From assembly GCF_900115925.1 (NCBI RefSeq), contig NZ_FOYF01000005.1, positions 248,001 through 312,000 on the forward strand: DNA of 64,000 nt. Direction: 5' to 3'. The notes under the pieces were generated by a model, which saw nothing but the letters and a program-made list of their open reading frames with translations, had not been told where the DNA came from and did no database searches. The translations under genes and the position numbers were made by a program. This document shows, in pieces, positions 9,431 to 18,718 of this stretch; the first letter of the stretch is position 1; every line of letters begins with the position of its first letter. This stretch comes from Bacillus sp. cl95. Lineage in GTDB: Bacteria; Bacillota; Bacilli; Bacillales; Cytobacillaceae.

Positions 9431-10630
9431 TTAAAGATTGGATAAAAGTGCCCCACCAATCGCACCTGTTAATACAATCACCCATGGCGGCAGCTTCCAA
9501 TACACCAACATGCTGAACAAAATAGCCGCAAAGGCAAAATCAATTGGTCCTAAGATTGAACTCGTCCATATCGGCTGATAAAAGGCTGAAATCAATATTC
9601 CTACTACCGCTGCATTCACACCCATTAAGGCTCCATTGATTTTTGGATTGCTGCGAAGTTTATCCCAAAACGGAAGTGTGCCAAGAATGAGAAGAAACGC
9701 TGGTAAAAAGATCGCAACCGTTGCAATAATCCCACCTAACCAGCCCTTCATCACTGTTCCTAAATACGCTGCAAATGTAAATAATGGCCCCGGAACGGCT
9801 TGCGTTGCCCCATACCCGGCAAGGAAAGCTTCTTCACTTAACCAACCAGTGGGAACAAATTCACGCTCGAGTAATGGCAAAACAACATGTCCACCACCAA
9901 AAACAAGAGAACCGGAACGATAAAAACTATCAAAAAGGGCAATCCAATGAAGCGAAGTAGTTTCTCTCAAAACCGGAAGAAGCAAAAGTAACGCGAAAAA
10001 TAGCATTAAACAAATGACTCCAAATCTGCGTGAAATCGGGAAATGAATGCTAGTATCCTCTTTTTCACTTTGCTCTTTATAGATTAGATAGCCAATGATG
10101 GCAGAAAAAAGAATGATGATGACTTGTGTGTAGGCTGATTGCCACAATAAGGTTCCGACTAACGCTACGAGAGCAATTACTTTCCGCTTCAAATCAGGAG
10201 TCAGCTTTTGTGCCATCCCTAAAATGGCATGCGCCACAATCGCTACTGCGACCACTTTTAACCCGTGGATCCAACCAGCATCGACTACTTCATATCCCTG
10301 AAGGATAAGTGCAAAAATCATAAGTGCCACAACAGATGGCAAGGTAAATCCCAAGAATGAGACGATGCCACCTAAAACACCTGCACGCATCACGCCAATC
10401 CCAATACCCACTTGACTACTTGCAGGGCCGGGCAGAAATTGACATAGTGCTACTAATTCCGCATAACTCTTTTCGTCCATCCATTTTCTTCGCCGGATAT
10501 ATTCTTCATGAAAATATCCTAAGTGAGCGATCGGACCTCCAAAAGAGGTTAAGCCGAGTTTTGTAGAAACCATCAGGATTTCTAACAACGAACCCTTACT
10601 TTTTTCTGTATTTATGATTTTCTGATCCAT
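9431..10630 (-). CDS. chrA: Chromate transporter ChrA
   Basis: The product is about 399 residues from the ATG at 10630; a TTG one codon earlier is equally possible after GAAGGGAG. It has two homologous CHR domains. The first has the signature GLTSFGGPIAHLGYFHEEY and LCQFLPGPASSQVG, the second SGSLVFGGGHVVLPLLEREFV and GYGATQAVPGPLFTF. About ten to twelve membrane helices are visible. The family exports chromate with proton or sulfate coupling; some members serve other anions. The gene stands alone, with no chromate regulator next to it. Confidence 0.9.
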   Translation of the reverse strand: MDQKIINTEKSKGSLLEILMVSTKLGLTSFGGPIAHLGYFHEEYIRRRKWMDEKSYAELVALCQFLPGPASSQVGIGIGVMRAGVLGGIVSFLGFTLPSVVALMIFALILQGYEVVDAGWIHGLKVVAVAIVAHAILGMAQKLTPDLKRKVIALVALVGTLLWQSAYTQVIIILFSAIIGYLIYKEQSEKEDTSIHFPISRRFGVICLMLFFALLLLLPVLRETTSLHWIALFDSFYRSGSLVFGGGHVVLPLLEREFVPTGWLSEEAFLAGYGATQAVPGPLFTFAAYLGTVMKGWLGGIIATVAIFLPAFLLILGTLPFWDKLRSNPKINGALMGVNAAVVGILISAFYQPIWTSSILGPIDFAFAAILFSMLVYWKLPPWVIVLTGAIGGALLSNL

Positions 10631-10845
10631 CAAATGATATCTCCCTTCAGAATTCCGCTCTTTAAAAGGGCTTTCAAGGCTTATGTCTTTTATGATCTCT
10701 TCTGAAAATATCACAAGAAACTGCTTTGTATCAAAGCATTTACATAATCTTTACAACATAAATTTCTTATAATCCCTCTACCAAATGGAATACATTTGAA
10801 ACTATTGGATTACTTTACTCGTATAGGATAATTGAGGTGAAGATC

Positions 10846-11364
10846 ATGTACTTACATATAGAAGAACCATCTGAAAAAATTTCGGCCGATGCCGTTAAGG
10901 TTTGGAGAATTTCCAATACAATTGGACATTTATCAGCATTACTCATTACTGCAGTTTTAATCTTTTGTACAGAAAAATTTGACTGGTATGAATGGATAGG
11001 AATCGTCCTTTATGTGGTTGGGGGTCTGCTCGTCCTTTCATCCATCTACTCGATTTTGATTGAACCCCTTTTTACACAGCGACACTGGCGTTATAAGATT
11101 GATGAGGGATTCGTCCAATTAAAATTCGGAAAATGGCAAGTAAGGCATACGTTAATACCAATGGAAAAAGTAGAATATGTGCGCACAGAACAAGGGCCTC
11201 TTATGCGACGCTACGACTTGTTCAATATTGAAGTTGGCACCACGACTTCAAGCCACGTGATTCCTGCGATTCCTTCTGAAGAGGCAAAAAAACTGAAAGT
11301 ACAAATCGCTACATTCGCCAAAATACAGGATAAAGAGTTAGTGGAAGGAGAAAAAGGAGCATGA
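10846..11364 (+). CDS. ydbS: Bacterial PH-domain membrane protein, YdbS type
   Basis: The product is about 172 residues from the ATG at 10846, which follows GAGG by 8 bases. Two membrane helices (about residues 30-50 and 56-75) precede a bPH2 domain (HWRYKIDEGFVQLKFGKW and PMEKVEYVRTEQGPLMRRYDLFNI). It overlaps the next gene by 4 bases (ATGA). Together they match the Bacillus ydbS-ydbT pair, membrane proteins of unclear mechanism that have been linked to tolerance of antimicrobial compounds. Confidence 0.88.
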   Translation: MYLHIEEPSEKISADAVKVWRISNTIGHLSALLITAVLIFCTEKFDWYEWIGIVLYVVGGLLVLSSIYSILIEPLFTQRHWRYKIDEGFVQLKFGKWQVRHTLIPMEKVEYVRTEQGPLMRRYDLFNIEVGTTTSSHVIPAIPSEEAKKLKVQIATFAKIQDKELVEGEKGA

Positions 11365-12824
11365 TCCATGGTGTAAAAAAATATCACCCCGCGTTCATAG
11401 CCGTTGAGCTCATCTCCTTCATCAAAGGATCAATTGGTTTCCTTATTTTTTTATTCGTTTTTAAAGCTTCTTCCACGTCAAACTGGGTGATCGGGGGACG
11501 TTATCTCCTCTTAATAGCCTTCATCTGGACGATGATTTCAACTTTCTTAAAATGGCACTTACACCGTTATGAAATCGCTGGAGATTCCCTTGTCTTCTAT
11601 GAGGGTGTATTCGTAAAAAAACAACGAACCGTGACTCTAGACCGTATCCATAACCAAAAATCGAACACGACTTTTGTTCACCAATGGTTCGGACTTACCT
11701 CCTTAACACTTGAAACGGGTACAACAGGAGAAAATGCCTCCTTTATATTTCCCGTCATTACGGAAACGGAAAAAATTCGAATCCTATCCATACTAGAACA
11801 AACACAAGATTTCTTATTGGAAGATGATGAAAAGAATATAGAAAAACAAATCAATCGAACCATTCATTTCCGATCAACCAAAAAAGATTTGATTAAGGCA
11901 TCCTTTACTTCTCTCAGTTTCCTGGCCATTTTCCCTTTACTGAGTGCCATCTATTTCAATCTTGCAGATTTCTTTGAAATCGAAGATTCTGCTGAAAATG
12001 CCTTTGACTACTTACTCATGCACTGGTGGATGCTCATTATACTTTTGGTTATAGCTCTAGGATTGTCAGTAATCATTGGATTTATTAAAACCTCCATGAA
12101 GTATGGAAATTATGTCATTAGCGATGACATCGAAAGAATATATATCGAAAAAGGTGTCGGCAATTTTATTAGCTACTCCATACCGAAGCATAGAGTGCAG
12201 GCCGTAATAGTAGAACAGTCCATTATTAAGCGTATCCTCGGACTAGCCTCAATCAAGCTCATCAGTGCAGGAGCGTTTGAGGAGGAAAATCAGGAAACAA
12301 GCTCTTTATATCCATTTATGCCTAAGCAAGATGCTTATCGAGTATTACAAGCTATGTTGCCTAATTACCTTATTGAGGAGCATATGGAACGTTTCCCTAT
12401 TAAAGTCCTTTGGCTTAAACTTCTTCAACCTTACTACTTAACGATTATCGCTCTCACTGGTTTTGGTATTTTCAAAACCGAGTGGCTGTGGGTCGCTGCG
12501 ATTGTCTTTGGATTGACCATCCTTACCCGTATGCTAGATTACTGGTTTACTAGCTATATCCGTCATGGAAATACGGTTCAAATCAGAAAAGGCGGATTGA
12601 CCAATGAAACGTTTGTCACTCATCGCGAACGTATTCAACAAATTACTGTGAAACATTCATGGCTACAACGAAAATTTGGCGTCGCTACCCTCACTTTTAC
12701 CAATAAAGCAAAACCCCTGCATGAAAGTGAATTATTTGGCGTTTCCAGTACCGAAGCAGGTAGTTTCTATTCGTGGTACCAGAACAAAAAGCGAAAGAGT
12801 AATGATCAGCCCCGACAGGCATAA
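11361..12824 (+). CDS. ydbT: Multi-bPH2-domain membrane protein, YdbT type
   Basis: The product has 487 residues: pairs of membrane helices alternate with three bPH2 domains. Each domain carries the family pattern with a HRxQ-type core (VTLDRIHNQKSNTTFVHQWFGL, YSIPKHRVQAVIVEQSIIKRILGL and VTHRERIQQITVKHSWLQRKFG). The start overlaps ydbS by 4 bases, so the two are translationally coupled and probably form one complex. A strong terminator follows. Confidence 0.88.
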   Translation: MIHGVKKYHPAFIAVELISFIKGSIGFLIFLFVFKASSTSNWVIGGRYLLLIAFIWTMISTFLKWHLHRYEIAGDSLVFYEGVFVKKQRTVTLDRIHNQKSNTTFVHQWFGLTSLTLETGTTGENASFIFPVITETEKIRILSILEQTQDFLLEDDEKNIEKQINRTIHFRSTKKDLIKASFTSLSFLAIFPLLSAIYFNLADFFEIEDSAENAFDYLLMHWWMLIILLVIALGLSVIIGFIKTSMKYGNYVISDDIERIYIEKGVGNFISYSIPKHRVQAVIVEQSIIKRILGLASIKLISAGAFEEENQETSSLYPFMPKQDAYRVLQAMLPNYLIEEHMERFPIKVLWLKLLQPYYLTIIALTGFGIFKTEWLWVAAIVFGLTILTRMLDYWFTSYIRHGNTVQIRKGGLTNETFVTHRERIQQITVKHSWLQRKFGVATLTFTNKAKPLHESELFGVSSTEAGSFYSWYQNKKRKSNDQPRQA

Positions 12825-12890
12825 GACGCCTCGTCTTAAGAAAGAGTCAGATTTTTCCCATTCAAACAGTGGGGTGTTTTCCTTCTCAAA

Positions 12891-12927
12891 CAAAGAGATC
12901 ACCTATACGAGGTGATCTCTTTGTTTT
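12891..12927 (+). terminator. Terminator of ydbS-ydbT
   Basis: CAAAGAGATCACCT and AGGTGATCTCTTTG form a perfect 14-bp stem with a 5-base loop, followed by a T run. Confidence 0.92.
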
Positions 12928-13027
12928 TTATAGTAGCATCCTCTTTTTAGACTAATGAGCTACTTCGTTATGCATGTTTAACGGGCTTATTATTAAATAG
13001 CATAGAAAGAAAAACATCCACCGAAAA

Positions 13028-13930
13028 TTAAATACGTCCCTCTTCTTTTAATATTTCTTCAAAGGCATCTACAACTTCTTTATCGTAGTGAGTGTTTACG
13101 AGCCTTTTCAATTCATCTATTGCATACTGCGTGTCGTAAGCTTTGCGATAGGCACGATCTTCTGTCATCGCATCAAACGTATCGCTCACTGCAATGATTC
13201 GAGCTTCAAAAAGGATTTCTTGTCCCTTTAACTTCTGAGGATAACCGCTTCCATTTAATCTCTCATGGTGCTGCTCTATAATCGTTGCTATATCTTCATA
13301 ATAAAGATTCTTAACCATTTCTGCTCCATCCAATGGATGACGTTTTATAATAGAAAATTCTTCATCTGTTAACTTGCCAGGTTTGTTTAAAATCTCACCT
13401 GGTGTGTGTATTTTCCCTATATCATGTAATAGGGAAGCTATGTATAAATTCTCTAATTTTTCTTTTGTTAGCATTAGCTTCTTTGCAATTTTCACCGCAT
13501 ATTCTGAAACTCTTTCGCTATGTTTATATGTATAACGATCTTTTTTTTCTACTTCATCAACTATATTTATTAATTTAGTTATACTCTCACTTAACTGATA
13601 AAATGTAGGCTCTGTAATTACCCATAAATAAACTACATCTGTGAGTGCAGTAAAATGAATAGGATGCTCTAAATTAGTTGCTGTGTAATAATCGTTCTGT
13701 CCCAGTTTAATTTTTTCACCATCTAATTCACAAATCATTTCCCCTTGTAGTATATAGAAAAACTCCAATACACTTGCATTATCACTAGGATAAATGTAGA
13801 AAAGATTGTCTCTTGCTATAGTCTGAATCATTATTTCTGACCCATCACCTCTAGCAAGAAGGCTAATATTAAAATGTTCCGATATAACCTGTTCGATATA
13901 AGTACCTTTTCTTCCTATGGTAAAAGCCAT
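13028..13930 (-). CDS. Cupin plus HD-GYP domain protein (probable c-di-GMP phosphodiesterase)
   Basis: The product is about 300 residues from the ATG at 13930, which follows GAGG by 8 bases. The first 115 residues look like a small cupin sensor (FFYILQGEMICELDGEKIKLG). Residues from about 135 are an HD-GYP domain with the HD pair in LLHDIGKIHTPGEILNKPG, then IKRHPLDGAE, QHHERLNGSGYP and SDTFDAM. The GYP signature is intact (SGYP), so hydrolysis of cyclic di-GMP is plausible. It lies just downstream of, and on the same strand as, a gene controlled by a c-di-GMP riboswitch, which fits a local c-di-GMP theme. Confidence 0.9.
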   Translation of the reverse strand: MAFTIGRKGTYIEQVISEHFNISLLARGDGSEIMIQTIARDNLFYIYPSDNASVLEFFYILQGEMICELDGEKIKLGQNDYYTATNLEHPIHFTALTDVVYLWVITEPTFYQLSESITKLINIVDEVEKKDRYTYKHSERVSEYAVKIAKKLMLTKEKLENLYIASLLHDIGKIHTPGEILNKPGKLTDEEFSIIKRHPLDGAEMVKNLYYEDIATIIEQHHERLNGSGYPQKLKGQEILFEARIIAVSDTFDAMTEDRAYRKAYDTQYAIDELKRLVNTHYDKEVVDAFEEILKEEGRI

Positions 13931-13959
13931 TTCAGTCACCTCAAGCTCCGGTTACAAAG

Positions 13960-13990
13960 AAAACGAGTCCACATTGAATGCAGACTCGCG
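13960..13990 (-). terminator. Likely terminator of the coiled-coil gene
   Basis: CGAGTC and GACTCG pair around a 13-base loop, with a T-rich tract following on the minus strand. Confidence 0.6.
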
Positions 13991-14047
13991 TACTTTCTTT
14001 AATGTTATAATATTTTAAATTTTTCATCAATAAAAATCTGCATTTTT

Positions 14048-14743
14048 CTACAATTTCACAACACGAACCGGATCAATCCAAACCCAGCGATCTGCAAAAC
14101 GAACAAGTTTCCAGCTGCATTCAGCAATTACACCTTTTTCTGCAGCCTTTTCAATTGTTTTAGCTGACATTTCAAGTGTTTCATTGTAAATATTTGTAAT
14201 GATTTTTCCAAGAGCAGTCGTGTACTTTTGAGTTTTTTCTTGATACTTTTCAGATCTCTTGTTTAATTTTTCTGTTAATCTACTTATCTTCTCTTCTAAT
14301 TTCTTAGTATCTTTACCTTCTGCTAAAATCAACTCTGCTGTTACTTCCTCAATTTCCTGCTGAACTTCTAAGATTTCACTTTCAATTTTTACTCGTTCTT
14401 CTTCTAATTTGGCATCTAATTTTAACAGTTGCTCTCTTAATTTTTCTTCTTTATTATGATCGTTTTTAGCGCCATTTAATTCAGTCAAAACTTTTTCTCT
14501 TTCATCCTTTAATTTAATGAATTTATCTCCTTCTTCTATCTTCCGAACTTCATTTAGATAATTAGTTTGCAACATATCCGCTTCTTCGACTGCTTTTTCA
14601 ATCTTTTTGTCAATTTCTCTATTCGTCTTTTCAATTAATTCGAGTACTTTTGCAACATCATCGTCTTCTGTTGCTGCAAATGCTGGCGACGTTAATCCTA
14701 ATACTAATGTAGCGGAAAATAAAAGTGATAACAATTTTTTCAT
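14048..14743 (-). CDS. Secreted coiled-coil protein under c-di-GMP control
   Basis: The product has 231 residues. A signal peptide (MKKLLSLLFSATLVLGL, cleavage after AFA) is followed by a long charged coiled coil of about 160 residues, rich in Glu and Lys. A short C-terminal segment contains one Cys and Trp residues (IAECSWKLV and RWVWIDPVRVVKL). I recognise no enzyme motif; a cell-surface or cell-wall role is likely. The ATG follows AAAAGGGGAG. A c-di-GMP riboswitch and terminator lie upstream, so expression should respond to the motile/sessile signal. Confidence 0.82.
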   Translation of the reverse strand: MKKLLSLLFSATLVLGLTSPAFAATEDDDVAKVLELIEKTNREIDKKIEKAVEEADMLQTNYLNEVRKIEEGDKFIKLKDEREKVLTELNGAKNDHNKEEKLREQLLKLDAKLEEERVKIESEILEVQQEIEEVTAELILAEGKDTKKLEEKISRLTEKLNKRSEKYQEKTQKYTTALGKIITNIYNETLEMSAKTIEKAAEKGVIAECSWKLVRFADRWVWIDPVRVVKL

Positions 14744-14786
14744 GTTCTTTACTCCCCTTTTTACTAATAGTGTACAAAATTAAAAA

Positions 14787-14806
14787 GACCCTTTAATCAG
14801 AGGGTC
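14787..14806 (-). terminator. Riboswitch-linked terminator
   Basis: GACCCT and AGGGTC pair on the minus strand and are followed by TTTTT, between the c-di-GMP aptamer and the coiled-coil gene. Confidence 0.8.
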
Positions 14807-14816
14807 AACTTTTACG

Positions 14817-14902
14817 TCGCAACTGGCTGGCATAGCAAGGTTTTCTTACTGTAGCCCCTATAGTTTTGCGTCCTTATCTTTTCAGATAGGTTGCCCTTAA
14901 AA
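14817..14902 (-). promoter_or_regulatory. Cyclic di-GMP-I (GEMM) riboswitch
   Basis: The minus strand reads AAGGGCAACCTATCTGAAAA, then GATAAGGACGCAAAACTATA, then GGGGCTACAGTAAG, and closes with CTATGCCAGCCAGTTGCG. These are the conserved GEMM-I blocks: GGGCAA(A)CC, a GAAA-type tetraloop receptor region and GGACGCAAA. A terminator follows, so this is a transcriptional switch for the secreted coiled-coil protein. Confidence 0.9.
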
Positions 14903-15185
14903 CTATTAAATTAACTACATTTACTATAACAGGAATTTATAACCATTTATAGTCTCTTTTTGTCATTTTGTGTGTTTTTTTTTCTAAACTTGATTTTTTC
15001 CTCAATATTTGAAGAATTTCTCTAAAATTATCACTAACGAACAGCACGGAAGAAGTCGACCGAGTATTTTTTCATGACATGGAAAGAAAGTCTATTAGAA
15101 CCTTTTCAAACAATGAAAACACCGTATGCCTAACAACAGATTGGAAATATTAACGTTATGCCCTTTTACATCTAGGAGGAAGACA

Positions 15186-16412
15186 ATGAATTTACAATCT
15201 GGAAAGTATCATTGGCCAACCACATTTCCCGATGCCCCATCCTATCCATCTTTGGATAAGGAGCTTACTTGTGATGTATTAATTATTGGCGGCGGAAGCT
15301 CTGCGGCCCAGTGCGCTTATTATCTGGCCGATTCAAATTTAGATGTTGTCGTTGTGGAAAAAGGAAAAATTGGCGGCGGAAGTACTAGTACCAATACAGC
15401 TCTCATTCAATATTCAGGTGAAGAAATGTTTACTGACCTCATACACACTTTTGGCGAAGATTATATTGGTCGTCATTTACAGTTACTTAAAGAAGCGATA
15501 AATGAAATTGAAAAAGCTTCAAGTACTGTACAAATTGATTGTGAATTCACCCGAAGAGACACGCTCTATTCTGCTAGTACAAAAGAGGATGTTGAACGCT
15601 TAAGAAAAGAGTATGAATTATTAAAGAAGCACCATTTTGAACTTTCTTTTTTAACAAAAGAAGAAATCGAATCTAAATATCCCTTTAGCAGAGATGCGGC
15701 TATCTATTCATACGGAGATGGGGAACTGAACCCCTTCAAATTTACTCATGCATTAATCGACTACGCTGCTAAAAAAGGTGTACGCATATATGAAAATACG
15801 GAAATGAATGGCCATCATTATGATCAACAGCAAGAACTGATGATCATATCTACAAAGAACGGTTATTCCATTTATGCAAAGCATGTCATTTTTGCGGCAG
15901 GATATGAGGGCACTGATATCAGGAAAGAGAACAAAGCATCCTTTGTCAGCACATATACAGTTACGACAAATCCAGTGAACGATTTCTCCACTTGGTATAA
16001 TCGAACGCTAATTTGGGAGACCGCCCGACCTTATATTTTTATGCGTACAACAGCTGACAACCGCATCATCATCGGTGGTCTTGATGATAATACAGCATAT
16101 CCAGAAGATCGCGATAGCAAGCTCTTGCATAAGAAAGATAAGCTAATAGAAGAGTTTAATAAGATGTTTCCCGATATTAAAGTAGAACCCGAATATTACT
16201 TGGCTGCTTTTTATGGAGGAACAGTAGATGGTATTCCTATCATCGGAGTTTACGATGAGTATCCAAATAGTTATTTCCTGTTTGCTTTTGGAGATAACGG
16301 AACTGTCTATAGCCAGATGCTTTCTAAAATTATTGCCGAGGAAATTGTCGAAGGAAGTAGTAAAGATTTAGCGTATTATTTGCAGGATCGCCCTCTTCTT
16401 AGTAGGGATTAG
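15186..16412 (+). CDS. FAD-dependent oxidoreductase (DAO family)
   Basis: The product is about 408 residues from the ATG at 15186, which follows CTAGGAGGAAGACA. An N-terminal Rossmann motif (VLIIGGGSSAAQCAYYLA) binds FAD. The rest follows the D-amino-acid oxidase/glycine oxidase fold, with a C-terminal GGTVDGIPIIG and FAFGDNGTVYSQM. Similar Bacillus proteins are annotated only as FAD-binding oxidoreductases, and the substrate is unknown. The reading frame extends back to 15126, but that part lacks a ribosome site. A palindromic repeat follows the gene. Confidence 0.87.
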   Translation: MNLQSGKYHWPTTFPDAPSYPSLDKELTCDVLIIGGGSSAAQCAYYLADSNLDVVVVEKGKIGGGSTSTNTALIQYSGEEMFTDLIHTFGEDYIGRHLQLLKEAINEIEKASSTVQIDCEFTRRDTLYSASTKEDVERLRKEYELLKKHHFELSFLTKEEIESKYPFSRDAAIYSYGDGELNPFKFTHALIDYAAKKGVRIYENTEMNGHHYDQQQELMIISTKNGYSIYAKHVIFAAGYEGTDIRKENKASFVSTYTVTTNPVNDFSTWYNRTLIWETARPYIFMRTTADNRIIIGGLDDNTAYPEDRDSKLLHKKDKLIEEFNKMFPDIKVEPEYYLAAFYGGTVDGIPIIGVYDEYPNSYFLFAFGDNGTVYSQMLSKIIAEEIVEGSSKDLAYYLQDRPLLSRD

Positions 16413-16438
16413 TATTTATTCTTTTCTTTTAATATTTT

Positions 16439-16554
16439 GCTCTGTTAAACTCGCCTGTTGATATCCGCTCCATTCGCTTGCTTTCCTAGGAGTCAAGCGC
16501 CTTCCGCTTCAATCAACAAAGTGCAGAAAATCAACATTGTACATTAACATAGCC
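16439..16554 (+). repeat. Palindromic interspersed repeat, 116-bp intermediate form
   Basis: Ends are GCTCTGTTAA and TTAACATAGCC. It has the same outer arms as the 78-bp copies plus a remnant of the GC-rich core (CGCTTGCTTTCC and AGGAGTCAAGCGCC), so it looks like an internal deletion of the long form. Confidence 0.8.
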
Positions 16555-16570
16555 TAATATTTAACACAGA

Positions 16571-16597
16571 GAGGAGTGCTCATAAAAAGCACTCCTC
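16571..16597 (-). terminator. Hairpin downstream of the small lipoprotein gene
   Basis: GAGGAGTGCT and AGCACTCCTC form a perfect 10-bp stem. The T tract is weak on the minus strand and better on the plus strand. Confidence 0.6.
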
Positions 16598-16604
16598 TTT
16601 TGAT

Positions 16605-16754
16605 TTACTCGTCGTCTACCTCGCCGTCGCCAATTTCATCCTCTTCTTCTACGTCTTCAACTTCTTCGCCTTCCTCAGGCTTTTCGTCGTTGCCGCAACC
16701 TGTTAACGAGAACATGGAAAAAGATAAGAAAAGAATCGATAAAAACTTTTTCAT
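16605..16754 (-). CDS. Very small acidic lipoprotein
   Basis: This 49-codon gene starts at ATG 16754 after AAGGAGG. It encodes MKKFLSILFLSFSMFSLTGC, a lipoprotein signal with lipobox SLTGC, so the mature part is only about 30 residues. That part is almost entirely Glu, Asp and Gly (EEGEEVEDVEEEDE). It is likely a membrane-anchored surface peptide. Hairpins flank it on both sides. The function is unknown, but signal, lipobox and ribosome site make it a convincing gene. Confidence 0.75.
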   Translation of the reverse strand: MKKFLSILFLSFSMFSLTGCGNDEKPEEGEEVEDVEEEDEIGDGEVDDE

Positions 16755-16813
16755 TTCATACAAACCTCCTTTTCTCTAGTTTTTCCTACCTTATATGTAA
16801 TATGTAACAAGAA

Positions 16814-16840
16814 GAAGACCGTCCAAAATGAACGGTCTTC
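16814..16840 (-). terminator. Terminator of the puc/ade operon
   Basis: GAAGACCGT and ACGGTCTTC form a 9-bp stem just after the adenine deaminase stop codon. It is only moderately T-rich downstream. Confidence 0.8.
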
Positions 16841-16854
16841 TCTCAAAATCCATT

Positions 16855-18591
16855 TTACTCATGCAATCCAATATGTCTAAAGCGCTCGACATCAAAGAGT
16901 CCCATATCTGTAAGTTTAAGTTGAGGAATAACGGGAAGTGCCAAAAATGATAAGGTTAAAAATGGATTAAAATTCCCCGAAAATCCAATTTGTTCTAGGG
17001 CTGCATTTATATCGTTAAGTTCATTGTTGATGGATTGGTAATCTTTATTAGAAATCAATCCAGCGATATTTAAAGGAAGTGAGGCAATGACTTTCCCATC
17101 ATTTATGACGACAAGACCCCCATTCATTTCTTCAATCGCTATGATTGCGGCAAACATATCTTGATCATTTGTTCCCGCGACGACAATATTATGAGAGTCA
17201 TGTGCAACCGTCGATGCCAAAGCACCTGATTTTATACCAAAGCCTTTCACAATCCCCATCCCAATATTACCTGTTTGATGATGGCGTTCAACAACTGCCA
17301 TTTTTAATTGATCATTCGTAATAGATGTTTGAAAGAAACCATTTTCCACAGTAATTCCTTCCCGCAGCCTTTTTGTAACGAGACTGTTTGGGACGACCTC
17401 AATAATATTTGCTTCCTCTTCCTCCGCCCTAAGAAGCAAGTCACTTTCAACTATGTTTTCGATTTGAACACTGTTGGTCAATCTGTTAGGGATATCCCCT
17501 GTGTATTCCTCGAACGGCAAGCATGCACCCTTTTCAGCTACAAGGTTGCCTGATTGAAATACAGATTCTATTGAAAGGTGATCCAATGAGTCTAAAATGA
17601 GCAAATCTGCGTCATAGCTTGGTGCAATAGCTCCCTTATTTCTTAACCCAAAGCATTCTGCCGCATTCAAAGTTGCCATTTGGATGACCAGGATCGGATC
17701 CAATCCTTCTGCAATGGCAAGCTTCACGTTATAATCAATACTTCCTTCTGCAAGTAAGTCATCCAAATGCTTATCATCGGTAACAAAAAGGCATCTTCGC
17801 GCATTTTTTTCATTCACTGCTTTTATTAGCTGTTTTAAGTCCCTTGCCGCTGAACCTTCTCTTAACATCACATACATGCCTCTTTGAAGTCGTTCAATCA
17901 CTTCTTCTGCATTGACGCATTCATGGTCTGTCCGAATCCCTGATGTCATGTACACATTGATTCCGTCCGCATCAATACCTGCAGCATGGCCGTCTATACA
18001 AACCTTTCTTTCCAATGCATCTGAAAGCTTATTCATCATTTCTGGCTGGCATTGGGCAACGGAAGGATAGTCCATGACCTCTCCTAAACCAAGTACAAGT
18101 TCATATTCATAAAATGGGGCAAGGTCCTCTGCTCTTAACACTGCTCCTGCATTTTCAAATGGCGTTGCAGGAACACAAGACGGAAGCATGTAGTAAATCG
18201 ATAAAGGAAGGTTTTTAGAATGGTCGATCATAAACTGAATCCCTTCAGCTCCGGCCACATTTCCAATCTCATGGGGATCTGCAATAATGGTGGTCACTCC
18301 ATGAGGAAGAACCACTTTGGCAAATTCCGCTGGTGTTACCATGGCCGACTCAATATGAACATGTCCATCAATGAAGCCTGGACATACGTATTTACCGGAA
18401 ACATCAATCACTTTTTTTCCATCATAGTTTCCTAAACCTACGATTACCCCGTCTGTTATCGCGATATCAGCCTCGAAGATGGTTAAGTTAAACACATCTA
18501 TTATCTTCCCGTTCTTTATCACAACATCGGCAACTTCATTTTTTGCAGCAGTTAGGATTTGTCTTTTCAAAGAAATCCTGTTTAGATTCAT
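16855..18591 (-). CDS. ade: Adenine deaminase
   Basis: The product has 578 residues and converts adenine to hypoxanthine plus ammonia. Metal ligands of this amidohydrolase family are visible: DGHVHIESAMV, IIADPHEIGNVAG, TDHECVNAEE and VTDDKHLDDLL. The C-terminal domain carries VAHDSHNIVVAGTNDQDM. The length is typical for Bacillus Ade. The ATG follows AGGGAGAGATACGA. It is the last gene of the minus-strand purine arm and feeds hypoxanthine to xanthine dehydrogenase. A divergent 603-residue relative lies in the microcompartment operon. Confidence 0.95.
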   Translation of the reverse strand: MNLNRISLKRQILTAAKNEVADVVIKNGKIIDVFNLTIFEADIAITDGVIVGLGNYDGKKVIDVSGKYVCPGFIDGHVHIESAMVTPAEFAKVVLPHGVTTIIADPHEIGNVAGAEGIQFMIDHSKNLPLSIYYMLPSCVPATPFENAGAVLRAEDLAPFYEYELVLGLGEVMDYPSVAQCQPEMMNKLSDALERKVCIDGHAAGIDADGINVYMTSGIRTDHECVNAEEVIERLQRGMYVMLREGSAARDLKQLIKAVNEKNARRCLFVTDDKHLDDLLAEGSIDYNVKLAIAEGLDPILVIQMATLNAAECFGLRNKGAIAPSYDADLLILDSLDHLSIESVFQSGNLVAEKGACLPFEEYTGDIPNRLTNSVQIENIVESDLLLRAEEEEANIIEVVPNSLVTKRLREGITVENGFFQTSITNDQLKMAVVERHHQTGNIGMGIVKGFGIKSGALASTVAHDSHNIVVAGTNDQDMFAAIIAIEEMNGGLVVINDGKVIASLPLNIAGLISNKDYQSINNELNDINAALEQIGFSGNFNPFLTLSFLALPVIPQLKLTDMGLFDVERFRHIGLHE

Positions 18592-18718
18592 TCGTATCTC
18601 TCCCTATTCGATTTCTACTCCTATTCTTTATCTTACGAAGCATTTTAATGAGTAAGAACAAGCCTTGGTATTAAAAAAGACAATGGAACAAACCCATTGT
18701 CTTTACACCTAATGTTGA

